A stretch of DNA of 17,704 nucleotides from Candidatus Bathyarchaeota archaeon (GTDB lineage Archaea; Thermoproteota; Bathyarchaeia; Bathyarchaeales; Bathyarchaeaceae). Location: positions 1 through 17,704 of the forward strand of contig JAPUUO010000018.1 in assembly GCA_026967815.1 (NCBI GenBank). Reading direction: 5' to 3'. The stretch's first letter is position 1, and the number at the start of each line of letters is the position of its first letter. Below are positions 1-7,690 of the stretch, in pieces. A program made the position numbers and the translations under genes. The notes beneath the pieces are model-generated. The model was not told where the DNA came from. It searched no databases and saw only the letters and a program-made list of their open reading frames with translations.

Positions 1-186
1 ATGCGCCAAAAAAGCGCCGCGGCTACCGTAGGTGCTAAGATTGCTGTTCCAGTTCTTTATTTCACTCAACTACTGGGAATCGCCATGGGAATAGACACTG
101 AAAAACTTGGGTTGCATCTTAACCGAAGCCCCATTGACGAGCTTCTACGAAAAGCGGGTTTAATGTCAACTGCACCTTCTCTCTGA
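1..186 (+). CDS. HdrB-like heterodisulfide reductase subunit, C-terminal fragment
   Basis: This is the last 61 codons of a gene that enters from the left edge; the ATG at position 1 is probably internal. The segment reading PVLYFTQLLGIAMG, followed by a short KLGLHLN stretch, matches the C-terminal end of the CCG-domain family. That family includes heterodisulfide reductase subunit B and related Fe-S oxidoreductases, where it follows the last cysteine-rich motif. No cysteines are present in the visible part, so cluster binding cannot be judged. HdrB-type proteins take part in thiol/disulfide or ferredoxin-linked electron transfer. The acyl-CoA dehydrogenase and ETF genes lie next to it, so a role as an electron acceptor for this set is possible but inferred. 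A glycolate oxidase- or succinate dehydrogenase-like CCG protein would be the alternative. Confidence 0.65.
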   Translation: MRQKSAAATVGAKIAVPVLYFTQLLGIAMGIDTEKLGLHLNRSPIDELLRKAGLMSTAPSL

Positions 187-213
187 GATTGACCAAAGCA
201 CTTTCCTAACAAA

Positions 214-221
214 GTTTATAT
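214..221 (+). promoter_or_regulatory. TATA-like box for the acyl-CoA dehydrogenase gene
   Basis: GTTTATAT lies about 50 bases before the ATG at 267, after an A-rich stretch (TFB-type element). Transcription would start near 243, leaving a leader of about 24 nt that contains the strong ribosome-binding site AAGGTGA at 254-260. The gene therefore probably has its own promoter rather than depending on the HdrB-like gene. Confidence 0.45.
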
Positions 222-266
222 GACTGATGCATATACAAAGCAACCTCTCTAGAAAGGTGAAAATAG

Positions 267-1487
267 ATGGTAGATTTTAGTTTCACGGAGGAACAGGAGC
301 TTTTCAGAAAAGTTCTCAGAGAATGGTGTCAAAAGAACCTACCCATAGAAAAAGTTAGGGAGATCGACACTAAACAATGGATTCCTGAAGAAATCATTAA
401 GGGAATGGCTGATCTTGGTTTGTGGCTCATGACCGCTCCCGAAGAACATGGCGGATTAGGAGCAGACTGGGTCACTGCTTGCATAGCTGCCGAAGAATTA
501 GCCTATGCCGACCTAACCATAGCAATCCCTGTGCACTTCTTAGTCGAGAGCAGTTGGGGATTTGTTGCTGACAGATACTGCTCAGAAAGGGTTAGAGAGG
601 AGTGTATACGTCCCTCAATAAAGGGCGAGGCATTCATAGGTATAGGTACAACGGAAGCTGGCGGAGGTTCCGATGTCGCTGCTTTCAAGACAACCGCAAA
701 AAAGGACGGAAACGATTGGATCGTTAACGGAGAAAAAACATACATCAGTGGTACAGAAGAGTGTGTACATCTTGGCAAGGGCGGCTTCTGGATAACTGCT
801 AGAACATCACCCGCACCGCCAGAGGCTTCACATCGAGGTATGACCTCCTTCTATCTTCCAATGACGGCTCCCGGCGTTGAGGTAAGCAAACGTTTCGATG
901 ACATGGGCAGGATGGGTATATCCTGTGGGGCTTTCACAATGAAAGACGTTAGACTGCCAAACGATTATCTCATGGGAGAAGAGGGCAAAGGCTTCTACAT
1001 GACGATGGAAGGCTTTGACCTTGCAAGGCTATTAATTGGAGCCACTTCTATCGGATGTTCGCAACGCGCACTTGAAATCGGAATGGAATATCTCAAAGAG
1101 CGTAAAGCTTTTGGACGCCCTATTGGAAAATTCGGCATGATCCAATATGAATTGGCAGATGATTACGCAAAACTAGAGGCCTTACGATCGTTGGTTTACA
1201 GAACCGCTTGGATGATAAACGAAAGGTACAAAACAAAAAGCTTCTCAGCACTCGAATGCACAAAGTTGATATCAACCGTCAAGTTGCTGGGTCCACCTCT
1301 TGCATTTAAGATCTTCTATGATACAATGATTTGGTTGGGAGCTTGGGGATACACGAAGGAATGCCCACTTGAAATGGGAATGCGAGGAATAATGTCGTAC
1401 GTCATTGGAGCTGAGGGTGCTCTTAACATCCAGAGGGTTGTTCTCGTCAGAGAACTTCTTGGCAAAGAATACATCGATTACAAGTAG
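267..1487 (+). CDS. Acyl-CoA dehydrogenase
   Basis: FAD-dependent oxidation of an acyl-CoA to the 2,3-enoyl-CoA, with electrons passed to ETF. At 406 residues it has the usual family length. The family signature TEAGGGSD is at residues 129-136 and the second FAD-contacting stretch WIVNGEKTYISG at 151-162. Near the C-terminus, E383 in GAEGALNIQR sits at the position of the catalytic base of medium- and short-chain enzymes, where EGT is more usual than EGA. The ATG at 267 follows AAGGTGA with 6 nt spacing. EtfB and EtfA, the expected partners, are encoded just downstream on the opposite strand. Chain-length specificity cannot be read from the sequence. A glutaryl-CoA- or benzylsuccinyl-CoA-type enzyme is possible, but a plain fatty or branched acyl-CoA substrate is the simplest reading. 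Confidence 0.93.
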   Translation: MVDFSFTEEQELFRKVLREWCQKNLPIEKVREIDTKQWIPEEIIKGMADLGLWLMTAPEEHGGLGADWVTACIAAEELAYADLTIAIPVHFLVESSWGFVADRYCSERVREECIRPSIKGEAFIGIGTTEAGGGSDVAAFKTTAKKDGNDWIVNGEKTYISGTEECVHLGKGGFWITARTSPAPPEASHRGMTSFYLPMTAPGVEVSKRFDDMGRMGISCGAFTMKDVRLPNDYLMGEEGKGFYMTMEGFDLARLLIGATSIGCSQRALEIGMEYLKERKAFGRPIGKFGMIQYELADDYAKLEALRSLVYRTAWMINERYKTKSFSALECTKLISTVKLLGPPLAFKIFYDTMIWLGAWGYTKECPLEMGMRGIMSYVIGAEGALNIQRVVLVRELLGKEYIDYK

Positions 1488-1495
1488 CTTCTAGC

Positions 1496-1522
1496 GGAGG
1501 CAACGCCTCCCTTTTTCTTTTC
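1496..1522 (+). terminator. Hairpin plus T-rich tract after the acyl-CoA dehydrogenase gene
   Basis: GGAGGC (1496-1501) pairs with GCCTCC (1505-1510) around a 3-nt loop, and CTTTTTCTTTTCC follows directly. It begins 8 bases after the stop codon and lies between convergent genes. The T tract is on the plus-strand side only, so it serves the acyl-CoA dehydrogenase transcript. Confidence 0.6.
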
Positions 1523-1543
1523 CTTCTGTTGCTTTTTTCGAAA

Positions 1544-2521
1544 TCAAGTCGAAGCTAACAGCTTTCTCAAAGCCACTGAGAGAGCTGGAACTATTTCGTA
1601 CAAGTCGCCAATGACAATGTAATCCGCCATCTCCACTATCGGCGCTTCTGGGTCTTTGTTGATAGCTACAATTATTTTGGAGTCGCGTATTCCAGCCACA
1701 TGTTGAATTACTCCAGAAATCCCGCAAGCAATATAAAGCTCTGGACTAATGGCATGCCCAGACAATCCAACCCATTCCGTGAACCACTTTCTATCTTCAG
1801 CTAGCGGTCGAGTATATCCGACTTGTCCACCCAATATTTGGGCCAGTTCATCGAGAATTTTGAAGTCTTCCTTCTTATCGAGCCCTCTTCCGCCTCCAAC
1901 AACCACTCTGGCTTCCTCAATCTTTGTCTCAGCTACTTCAATTGGCTTGACCGCGACAACTTGAGTTTTGGAGGGTTCGACTTGGATATTTTCTGCGTCA
2001 ATGATCTCGCCTTTGCTTGTCTCTTTATATTCTGACTTCTCGAATCTTCTTCTGGGTATGGTCACTATTTGAGGCTTAATTCGGAAAACTTGAGTTACAA
2101 TTGCGTTTCCACCATAGACAATTCGCCCTGCGAGTAGCCTTCCTTGGTCGTCAACATTTAACTCTTGGCAGTCGGGAACGCATCCAACATTGAGCCGAGC
2201 GGCAAGCCGTGCAGCAAGTTCCTTTCCCCTTCTGGTAGAACCTATTAAGAACAGCTCAGGCTTATGTTGCTGAGTTAATTGAGTTAAAGCACTCAGGTAA
2301 GGTTCAACCTGAAATTCCCTCAACTGAGGATTGTCCACTATGACGACTTTTTGAGCGCCATAACCGACTAGTTCTTTTGCCTGCTCTTTAACATCATGTC
2401 CCAACACGGCAGCTGTCAATCGTGTGTTCAGCTTGCTCGCTAATTCACTTCCTTTTCCAAGCAATTCCAGCATTAACTCTTTATTTTCTGAGTATACCCA
2501 GATTCCACGATCCTCACTCAA
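1544..2521 (-). CDS. etfA: Electron transfer flavoprotein subunit alpha
   Basis: FAD-binding subunit of ETF, which carries electrons between acyl-CoA dehydrogenase and a further acceptor. It has 325 residues, the usual size, with no N-terminal ferredoxin domain. The N-terminal domain runs to about 190. The FAD domain follows: GGGRGL at 209-214, TRPL at 237-240, ELYIACGISGVIQH at 261-274 and AINKDPEAPI at 286-295. H274 is the conserved histidine after GISG. The motif usually reading GQTGK is GLSGH here (252-256), an unusual change near the flavin. The start is TTG at 2521, supported by GAAGGTGA overlapping the etfB stop. A nearby ATG at 2525 is out of frame and hits a stop at once. The gene follows etfB by 6 bp and is certainly co-transcribed with it. 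Confidence 0.93.
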   Translation of the reverse strand: MSEDRGIWVYSENKELMLELLGKGSELASKLNTRLTAAVLGHDVKEQAKELVGYGAQKVVIVDNPQLREFQVEPYLSALTQLTQQHKPELFLIGSTRRGKELAARLAARLNVGCVPDCQELNVDDQGRLLAGRIVYGGNAIVTQVFRIKPQIVTIPRRRFEKSEYKETSKGEIIDAENIQVEPSKTQVVAVKPIEVAETKIEEARVVVGGGRGLDKKEDFKILDELAQILGGQVGYTRPLAEDRKWFTEWVGLSGHAISPELYIACGISGVIQHVAGIRDSKIIVAINKDPEAPIVEMADYIVIGDLYEIVPALSVALRKLLAST

Positions 2522-2527
2522 CCATTT

Positions 2528-3322
2528 TCACCTTCCTATAACACCTTCTTGAACCAATGCCTTCGCTAGTTTCTCTGCTGATTCCGTGGGAGTTTCTCCC
2601 TTTATGACAATCTTCTTACGTTCCATCTTAGGAGCCAGAATATCCAGAACTTGAACTGCCGAGCCAGATTCACCTACTTTTTCGCTTGCGATGTTAGCGT
2701 CTGCCGCTTTCCACAGTACTATCTCCTTTTTTGAGGCTTTCATAATTGCCATAAGCGAAGGAATTCGCGGTTCATTAATTTCCTTGGTTACGGTAATCAA
2801 AGCCGGCGTTTTTGCTCTCATGGTTTGGGAGCAATCTTCCAGACTTCGTTCAGCAGTAACAGCGTCTCCCTCAAGGTCAAGTTTTCTTGCGTATGTTATC
2901 AATGGGATGCCAAGTCGATCGGCTAAGCGAGGTCCAACCTGTGCTGAGAAACTGTCAATCGAAGCTTCACCGCATAAGATAAGGTCAAAGGGTCCAATCT
3001 TTTTGATTGCTTCAGCGAGAATATAGGAGGTTGCCAGCGTGTCAGAGTTTTCAAAAATTGGGTCGCTTATTAGGAAAGCTTTGTCGGCGCCCATTGCTAG
3101 CGCCTCTCTTAAAGTTGTCTTAGCGTCTTCTGGTCCGACTGTTACAGAGAACACTTCGCCTCCAAGTTTCTCTTTGACGCGTATGGCTTCTTCCAGCGCG
3201 TTTTTGTCGAAGTCGCTTATTTTCTTAGGCGCATCCAACGTAATTACGCGTCTTGTGGCAGAGTCAACCTTTAGCTGAGAGACATCAACGGCTTGTTTTA
3301 CGCATACAAAGATTCTAACCAT
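2528..3322 (-). CDS. etfB: Electron transfer flavoprotein subunit beta
   Basis: Partner of EtfA, forming the heterodimer that binds FAD and a second nucleotide (AMP or FAD). It has 264 residues, the typical size. The N-terminal MVRIFVCVKQ begins the Rossmann-like fold. CGEASIDSFSAQVGP (117-131) corresponds to the nucleotide-binding stretch DxxTxQVGP, with serine in place of threonine. NEPRIPSLMAIMKA is the conserved ETF-beta stretch just after mid-protein. The ATG at 3322 has GAGGAG nine bases upstream. It is the first gene of etfBA, and its promoter is back to back with that of the thermosome. Whether this ETF is the ordinary or the bifurcating type cannot be decided by eye: the second-flavin site would have to be compared by alignment. 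Confidence 0.92.
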   Translation of the reverse strand: MVRIFVCVKQAVDVSQLKVDSATRRVITLDAPKKISDFDKNALEEAIRVKEKLGGEVFSVTVGPEDAKTTLREALAMGADKAFLISDPIFENSDTLATSYILAEAIKKIGPFDLILCGEASIDSFSAQVGPRLADRLGIPLITYARKLDLEGDAVTAERSLEDCSQTMRAKTPALITVTKEINEPRIPSLMAIMKASKKEIVLWKAADANIASEKVGESGSAVQVLDILAPKMERKKIVIKGETPTESAEKLAKALVQEGVIGR

Positions 3323-3367
3323 TTCAAAGTCTCCTCGGTGATATCTCTAACAATTCGCTCAGCTGTT

Positions 3368-3375
3368 TCATAAAC
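3368..3375 (-). promoter_or_regulatory. TATA-like box for etfBA
   Basis: On the minus strand this reads GTTTATGA, preceded by A residues. Transcription would start near 3345, giving a leader of about 23 nt before the etfB ATG. It lies 33 bp from the thermosome box and faces away from it. Confidence 0.4.
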
Positions 3376-3407
3376 TTTTTTGAAGCTCCATGAAAAGCCT
3401 AGAAAAC

Positions 3408-3415
3408 CTTATATT
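3408..3415 (+). promoter_or_regulatory. TATA box for the thermosome gene
   Basis: CTTATATT is preceded by the purine-rich GAAAAC, which fits a TFB-recognition element. A start near 3437 leaves a leader of about 22 nt that includes AGAGG at 3449-3453, as expected for a highly expressed archaeal gene. Confidence 0.55.
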
Positions 3416-3458
3416 GAGAAGCGTTTTCTAGTGTTCCGAAAGTATATTAGAGGATTGA

Positions 3459-5132
3459 TTGAAGTTGGCTTCAGATCTAACAGGAATACCTGTCCTAATT
3501 TTAAAAGAAGGCTCGTCTCGTTCTAGAGGCAAAGAGGCACAACATGCGAATATCATGGCAGCACAAATTGTAGCTGAAGCTGTAAAAAGCTCTCTTGGAC
3601 CAAAAGGCATGGACAAAATGTTGGTTGACAACTTTGGCGACGTCACAATCACAAGTGATGGACGAACAGTTCTCGACGAAATGGATATTCAACACCCTGC
3701 AGCAAAAATGATGGTTGAAGTAGCCAAGACCCAGGACGATGAAGTCGGCGATGGAACAACCACCGCAGTTATCATAGCAGGAGAGCTGTTGGCAAAGGCT
3801 GAAGACCTTGTTGCGAAAAATGTTCACCCCACGGTCATTATAGACGGTTATCGAAAAGCAGCTGAAAAAGCCTTGAAGACGCTTGAAAAAATTGCTTTAA
3901 AAGTCGAACCAACCGAAAAGGAGTATCTTAAAAAGGTTGCCACAACCTCTATGGCAAGCAAGTTGGTGGCTGAACACAAGGAGTATCTTGCCGACATTGC
4001 AGCTTCCGCCATTCTACATGTGGCTGAGAAGGTTGGTGGTCAATTTAGGGCTGATGTTGACGACATAATGGTCGAAAAGAAGCCTGGCGAATCGCTAACT
4101 GCCACGAAACTCATACAGGGTATAGTGGTCGATAAAGAAGTTGTTCATCCAGGCATGCCTAAACGAGTAGAAAATGCTAAAATTGCTTTGCTTGACACGG
4201 CTTTAGAGATTGAGAAGACCGAGTTTGACGCTAAAATCAACATTGAGAACCCAGAACAGATGGAAGCCTTCCTACAACAAGAAGAAAACATGTTAAAAGA
4301 AATGGTTGAAAAAATCGTTGCTATAGGCGCTAACGTTGTTGTTTGCCAAAAAGGAATCGACGATATGGCTCAGCACTTCCTCGCTAGAAGAAAGATTCTG
4401 ACTGTGCGTCGAGTTAAAAAATCAGATATGGAGAAGTTAACGAAAGCAACTGGTGGGGAAATTATCACAAACTTAGATGATGTGTCAAAGGCAGACTTAG
4501 GCTTCGCCAAGCTTGTTGAAGAACGCAAGATCGGCGACGACAAAATGACCTTTATCGAAGGGTGCAAAAACCCGCGTTCAGTAGCCATTCTCGTAAGGGG
4601 CGGAACAGAAAGAATCGTTGATGAAGCAGAACGTTCCCTACATGATGCTCTATGCGTTGCACGTGACGTTGTTGAAGAGCCCAAGATCTTGGCTGGAGGA
4701 GGCGCACCTGAACTAGAGATGGCAAATGCACTAAGAGAATACGCACAGACTCTCCTTGGAAAAGAGCAACTTGCTGTTATGTGCTATGCTGAAGCAATGG
4801 AGACTGTTCCAGTGACTCTGGCTGAAAACGCTGGACTGGACCCTATTGATATACTTTCCGAACTTAGAGTGAGACATGAGAAAGGGCAAACTTGGGCAGG
4901 CGTAGACGTTAACGAAGGAAAAGTTAACGACATGAAGAAAGCAAGCGTCTTTGAGCCATTGGTAGTCAAAAAACAAATCATCAAGTCTACAACTGAAGCA
5001 GCAACTATGATTCTGAAAATTGACGATGTAATTGCATCTGGCAAAATGAAGACTCCTCCGATGCCTCCGGGCGGTGGTCCGGGTGGCATGGGACCGGGCG
5101 GAATGGGGCCTATGGGTGCTGGGGAGTACTAA
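3459..5132 (+). CDS. ths: Thermosome subunit (group II chaperonin)
   Basis: ATP-driven protein-folding chaperonin that forms double rings with a built-in lid; cytoplasmic. The 557 residues cover the whole family fold. N-terminal GIPVLILKEGSSR (9-21), LGPKGMDKM at 46-54 and TITSDG at 63-68 are followed by the ATP-binding GDGTTT at 97-102. The second equatorial half contains GGGAPELEMA. The tail is the glycine/methionine repeat GGM typical of archaeal subunits. An in-frame TGA at 3456-3458 touches the start, so initiation must be at TTG 3459 or TTG 3465. The first is better spaced from AGAGG (5 nt); the second gives the more family-like MASDLTG. Whether there are further paralogues cannot be told from this window. 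The 3' end overlaps the start of rpoK. Confidence 0.97.
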   Translation: MKLASDLTGIPVLILKEGSSRSRGKEAQHANIMAAQIVAEAVKSSLGPKGMDKMLVDNFGDVTITSDGRTVLDEMDIQHPAAKMMVEVAKTQDDEVGDGTTTAVIIAGELLAKAEDLVAKNVHPTVIIDGYRKAAEKALKTLEKIALKVEPTEKEYLKKVATTSMASKLVAEHKEYLADIAASAILHVAEKVGGQFRADVDDIMVEKKPGESLTATKLIQGIVVDKEVVHPGMPKRVENAKIALLDTALEIEKTEFDAKINIENPEQMEAFLQQEENMLKEMVEKIVAIGANVVVCQKGIDDMAQHFLARRKILTVRRVKKSDMEKLTKATGGEIITNLDDVSKADLGFAKLVEERKIGDDKMTFIEGCKNPRSVAILVRGGTERIVDEAERSLHDALCVARDVVEEPKILAGGGAPELEMANALREYAQTLLGKEQLAVMCYAEAMETVPVTLAENAGLDPIDILSELRVRHEKGQTWAGVDVNEGKVNDMKKASVFEPLVVKKQIIKSTTEAATMILKIDDVIASGKMKTPPMPPGGGPGGMGPGGMGPMGAGEY

Positions 5133-5391
5133 CCAAACGAGCCAAGATCAAAAAATCTGGATTGGTTCGCCGAAGTTAACTAGGTTTGAGAAAGCTAGGA
5201 TAGTGGGAGCAAGGGCCCTACAGATATCTATGGGCGCCCCCATACTTGTAGAGGCTTCAAAACATCTTTCGAATCCAATTGACATTGCGCTCAAGGAACT
5301 AGAAAGTGGCATACTTCCCATCACAATTCGCAGAACCTTACCAGATGAAACCTACCAAGACATACCACTCAAATGGCTCTTACAAGACTAA
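5116..5391 (+). CDS. rpoK: DNA-directed RNA polymerase subunit K (Rpb6/omega homologue)
   Basis: Small assembly subunit of archaeal RNA polymerase. The core LTRFEKARIVGARALQISMG and the later IDIALKELESGILPITIRR match the Rpb6/RpoK/omega signature, in which the GARALQ helix clamps the largest subunit. The frame has no ATG. The possible starts are GTG 5074, 5083 and 5116. The last gives 91 residues, similar to crenarchaeal subunit K, and a 17-bp overlap with the end of the thermosome gene, whose G-rich GGM codons could act as the ribosome-binding site. The N-terminal 16 residues before the conserved core are unconserved, so the exact start is uncertain. Translation is probably coupled to that of the thermosome. 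The identification is firm; the start is not. Confidence 0.88.
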   Translation: MLGSTNQTSQDQKIWIGSPKLTRFEKARIVGARALQISMGAPILVEASKHLSNPIDIALKELESGILPITIRRTLPDETYQDIPLKWLLQD

Positions 5392-5425
5392 TTTTCTCTT
5401 TCCTATTTTGTTTGGAAGGAACAGA

Positions 5426-5650
5426 TTGACCTCGCAAAAAGTAGCTATGCATGCTGATGAAGTTGAAGTTGATGCTTGGGGTCAAGCCGCTTTTGTTGTA
5501 ATGTCGCTAGCAGCCTTGGTTTTTCTTGTTCAGCGTCTTTTCGGTCCTGTATTTGAGATTGCTTTTGAAATCTGTGTCTTCTATATTCCAGCTGTTGCTA
5601 TTGCTTTGCTTTATCTATATTTTAGGACAAGGTTATCTGTTAAGAGCTAA
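5426..5650 (+). CDS. Small two-helix membrane protein, function unknown
   Basis: I do not recognise this gene. From TTG 5426 it encodes 74 residues: a short acidic N-terminus (DEVEVDAWG) and two hydrophobic stretches of about 19-22 residues, AAFVVMSLAALVFLVQRLF and IAFEICVFYIPAVAIALLYL, separated by a short GP-containing turn, then a basic end (FRTRLSVKS). That pattern predicts a helical hairpin with both ends on the cytoplasmic side. The TTG start is preceded by GGAAGGA at 5414-5420 with 5 nt spacing. The alternative ATG at 5447 gives 67 residues but has no ribosome-binding site. It follows rpoK by 34 bp on the same strand, so it is probably the last gene of that transcript. No function can be assigned. 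Confidence 0.6.
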   Translation: MTSQKVAMHADEVEVDAWGQAAFVVMSLAALVFLVQRLFGPVFEIAFEICVFYIPAVAIALLYLYFRTRLSVKS

Positions 5651-5669
5651 ACTTGAAGTGTAATGAGTC

Positions 5670-6143
5670 TTATGTCTTTAATGCTTTTCTAGCATCTCTT
5701 AAGGTCTCTTCGATCCTCTCCCAATGAGCACCTTGCCAATAGACCTGCTTGCAGTTAGGGCATTCCCAGAATTCGTTGTAGTAAGTTGAAGTTTTTTCTG
5801 GAATTTTATCAATGACGCTGTCCTTGCGAACAGACTGAATTTGAGTGTTACATTTAGAGCATCTTGAAGTCTTCAAGGTGATTTGAAGCTTGAACTTGAA
5901 TCGTTTAGCTAGGCTGGCGAGGTTTTCAGCTTCGTCTATGCCTTCAATGAGAAAAGCTTCTACACCTCGGGCTATGGCTCGCTGAAAAAGTTGAAGGTCA
6001 CGAGTTAACAGAATGCGGCTAGTTTTCTTTGCTTTAAGAATTAGTGTCTTATCAGCCATCGAGTCTGTATATTCCACATCTTGTCCTAGCATCCGAAGCC
6101 AGCGAGTCAACTTGCCGAGCATGCCGTCTGTGAGGAACTTCAT
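5670..6143 (-). CDS. Mut7-C family PIN-like RNase domain protein with zinc ribbon
   Basis: The 157 residues divide into a PIN-like N-terminal domain and a C-terminal zinc ribbon, the architecture of the Mut7-C family of predicted RNases. KFLTDGMLGKLTRWLRMLG begins at residue 2, with D6 as a likely metal ligand. ILLTRD at 44-49 supplies a further acidic residue (D49). Zinc-ribbon pairs are C95-x2-C98 and C128-x2-C131, followed by the conserved QVYWQGAHWERI. The start at ATG 6143 is preferred because GGTGA lies four bases upstream. A GTG at 6164 would overlap the pyrC end by 17 bases. The gene follows pyrC by 4 bp and is co-transcribed, although no functional link is known. The substrate is unknown; RNase activity is inferred from the family. 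Confidence 0.85.
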   Translation of the reverse strand: MKFLTDGMLGKLTRWLRMLGQDVEYTDSMADKTLILKAKKTSRILLTRDLQLFQRAIARGVEAFLIEGIDEAENLASLAKRFKFKLQITLKTSRCSKCNTQIQSVRKDSVIDKIPEKTSTYYNEFWECPNCKQVYWQGAHWERIEETLRDARKALKT

Positions 6144-6147
6144 TTTT

Positions 6148-7479
6148 TCACCGTATGATCTCACCAGTTCCTGGTTTCGCTACGATCTCTCCTTCTTCCA
6201 TAACTAAACGGCCATTCACAAAGGTTTTCACAGGCATACCCTTGACCTTCCATCCATCGAAAGGCGAGAATTTTGCTTTAGTGTGAAATTTCGATGAATC
6301 AATCTTGTGTTCTCGCTTAATATCTATCACCACTAGATCCGCACAGTATCCTTTGAGCAAGGTTCCTCTATCTTTCAGATGGAATATTTCTGCTGGGTTC
6401 TTTGAAGCAAGCTGAACGAGTTCTGTTATGGTTAGACGTCCTTTATTCACTTGAGTAAGCATCAGCGGTAGTGTTGTCTCTAACCCGGCGATGCCTGGTT
6501 TCACTTTCCATATAGACTTCAGTTTCTTCTCTTTCAGTGCATGAGGAGCATGATCTGAACCCAAAGTGTCGATTAAATCTTGCTTTAGGGCCTTCCAAAG
6601 TGCGTTCATGTCTTCTCTAGTTCGCACTGGTGGTAGCGTAATCGCCAAGTTTTCGTGGCGTTTTAGGTCTTTGGAAGTTAAGAGAAGATGATGAGGGGTA
6701 ACTTCACATGTAATGTTGACTCCAACAGCTTTGGCCTTTTTAATGAGACTGAGGCTTTTAGCTGAGCTTATGTGGCAGAAGTGAACGTGTGCCTCAGATT
6801 TTTCCGCCACCCCGATTATGCGTTGCACTGCCTTGACTTCAGAATTTGAAGAGTGTGCTTCAAGATAGGCCTCAAAATCAGTGCGGTTTTCTTGTTTTCT
6901 CTTCATTTCATTTTCACAAATGTCTTTGTCTTCAGCGTGCACCGCCACTGGAACGTTTGCTTTCTTAACTTCGTTAATAGCTTGCAGCACGACGGTGTCG
7001 TCGTCGATGTTCAGGCCTCCGACCTTTTCCAGCAGAAAGAGCTTGAACGCTATGGCCCCTTCGCTTACAATGTTTCTAATTTCCTTTGTGTTCTCTGGGA
7101 AAGCTGAATAAAATGCAACATTCACAAGCACTTTTTTCTCGGCAAGTTTCATGCGTTCCCTCAGAGATTGAACGTCCATTGTTACTGGCTTGTTGTTGGG
7201 CATATCAATGACCAGACTGAAACCACCCGCGGCTGCCGCAGCAGTTCCTGTGAAGAGGTCTTCTCTGTAAGCACGTTCTTGGTCACGTAGATGCACATGG
7301 GAATCTACTAAGCCAGGCAAGACAATGAGTCCGTTCAAGTTCATTTTGGATGAAGCCTTTGGAAGGCTTGGTTTCTTGGCTATTTTGAATATTCGCCCTT
7401 TTTCTATTGCTATACCTGCCTCTACAAATCCTCTGGGAGTATAGATTTTTCCGTTATAGAGTACGCGGTCAACTTGCAC
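6148..7479 (-). CDS. pyrC: Dihydroorotase
   Basis: Third step of pyrimidine synthesis: cyclisation of carbamoyl-aspartate to dihydroorotate by a binuclear zinc amidohydrolase. The 443 residues match the long class I form. Metal-site residues visible are HVH at 61-63 (in DSHVHLRD), K146 in AIAFKLF as the likely carbamylated lysine, H181 in VAVHAEDKD, H236 in VHFCHIS, and D309 in LGSDHAPH. MPNN at 93-96 is a substrate-binding stretch. The start is GTG at 7479, supported by GAGG nine bases upstream. A minus-strand AAGTTTAAGT at 7531-7540 could be its TATA box. An allantoinase is the main alternative, but the LRD motif, the SDHAPH motif and the general archaeal context favour dihydroorotase. No other pyr genes are nearby. 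Confidence 0.9.
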   Translation of the reverse strand: MQVDRVLYNGKIYTPRGFVEAGIAIEKGRIFKIAKKPSLPKASSKMNLNGLIVLPGLVDSHVHLRDQERAYREDLFTGTAAAAAGGFSLVIDMPNNKPVTMDVQSLRERMKLAEKKVLVNVAFYSAFPENTKEIRNIVSEGAIAFKLFLLEKVGGLNIDDDTVVLQAINEVKKANVPVAVHAEDKDICENEMKRKQENRTDFEAYLEAHSSNSEVKAVQRIIGVAEKSEAHVHFCHISSAKSLSLIKKAKAVGVNITCEVTPHHLLLTSKDLKRHENLAITLPPVRTREDMNALWKALKQDLIDTLGSDHAPHALKEKKLKSIWKVKPGIAGLETTLPLMLTQVNKGRLTITELVQLASKNPAEIFHLKDRGTLLKGYCADLVVIDIKREHKIDSSKFHTKAKFSPFDGWKVKGMPVKTFVNGRLVMEEGEIVAKPGTGEIIR

Positions 7480-7690
7480 AGATTTTATCCTCTATGGAGC
7501 TTTCTTTCAAAGGCATAATTCAGATTTTCTACTTAAACTTTCATATGAAGGCGTTTTTTCATCAGAACCATATGTTAATTATATGTGTAAGAAAGCAATA
7601 GATTTATTGAAAAAGGTGGCACGGCAATTTGAAGAGGATTAGGTTCAGAAGCTTTTTGCAGCAATTAGAATTTTGATCATTACTTTTCGT

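Noticed and set aside
5306..5425. N-terminal extension of the two-helix protein back to 5306
   Set aside because: Those 40 codons overlap the conserved C-terminal half of rpoK in another frame, and a better ribosome-binding site lies before TTG 5426.
7407..7601. 64-codon plus-strand frame across the pyrC start
   Set aside because: It is antisense to pyrC for its first part, has no ribosome-binding site, and its product shows no domain.
7460..7642. Plus-strand frame open for 60 codons upstream of pyrC, ending in a protein-like stretch KKAIDLLKKVARQFEED
   Set aside because: The first in-frame ATG is near the end, so only about 20 residues could be translated; the rest overlaps the pyrC promoter and start. 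A 60-codon open run is not significant at this base composition. It could at most be a gene remnant.
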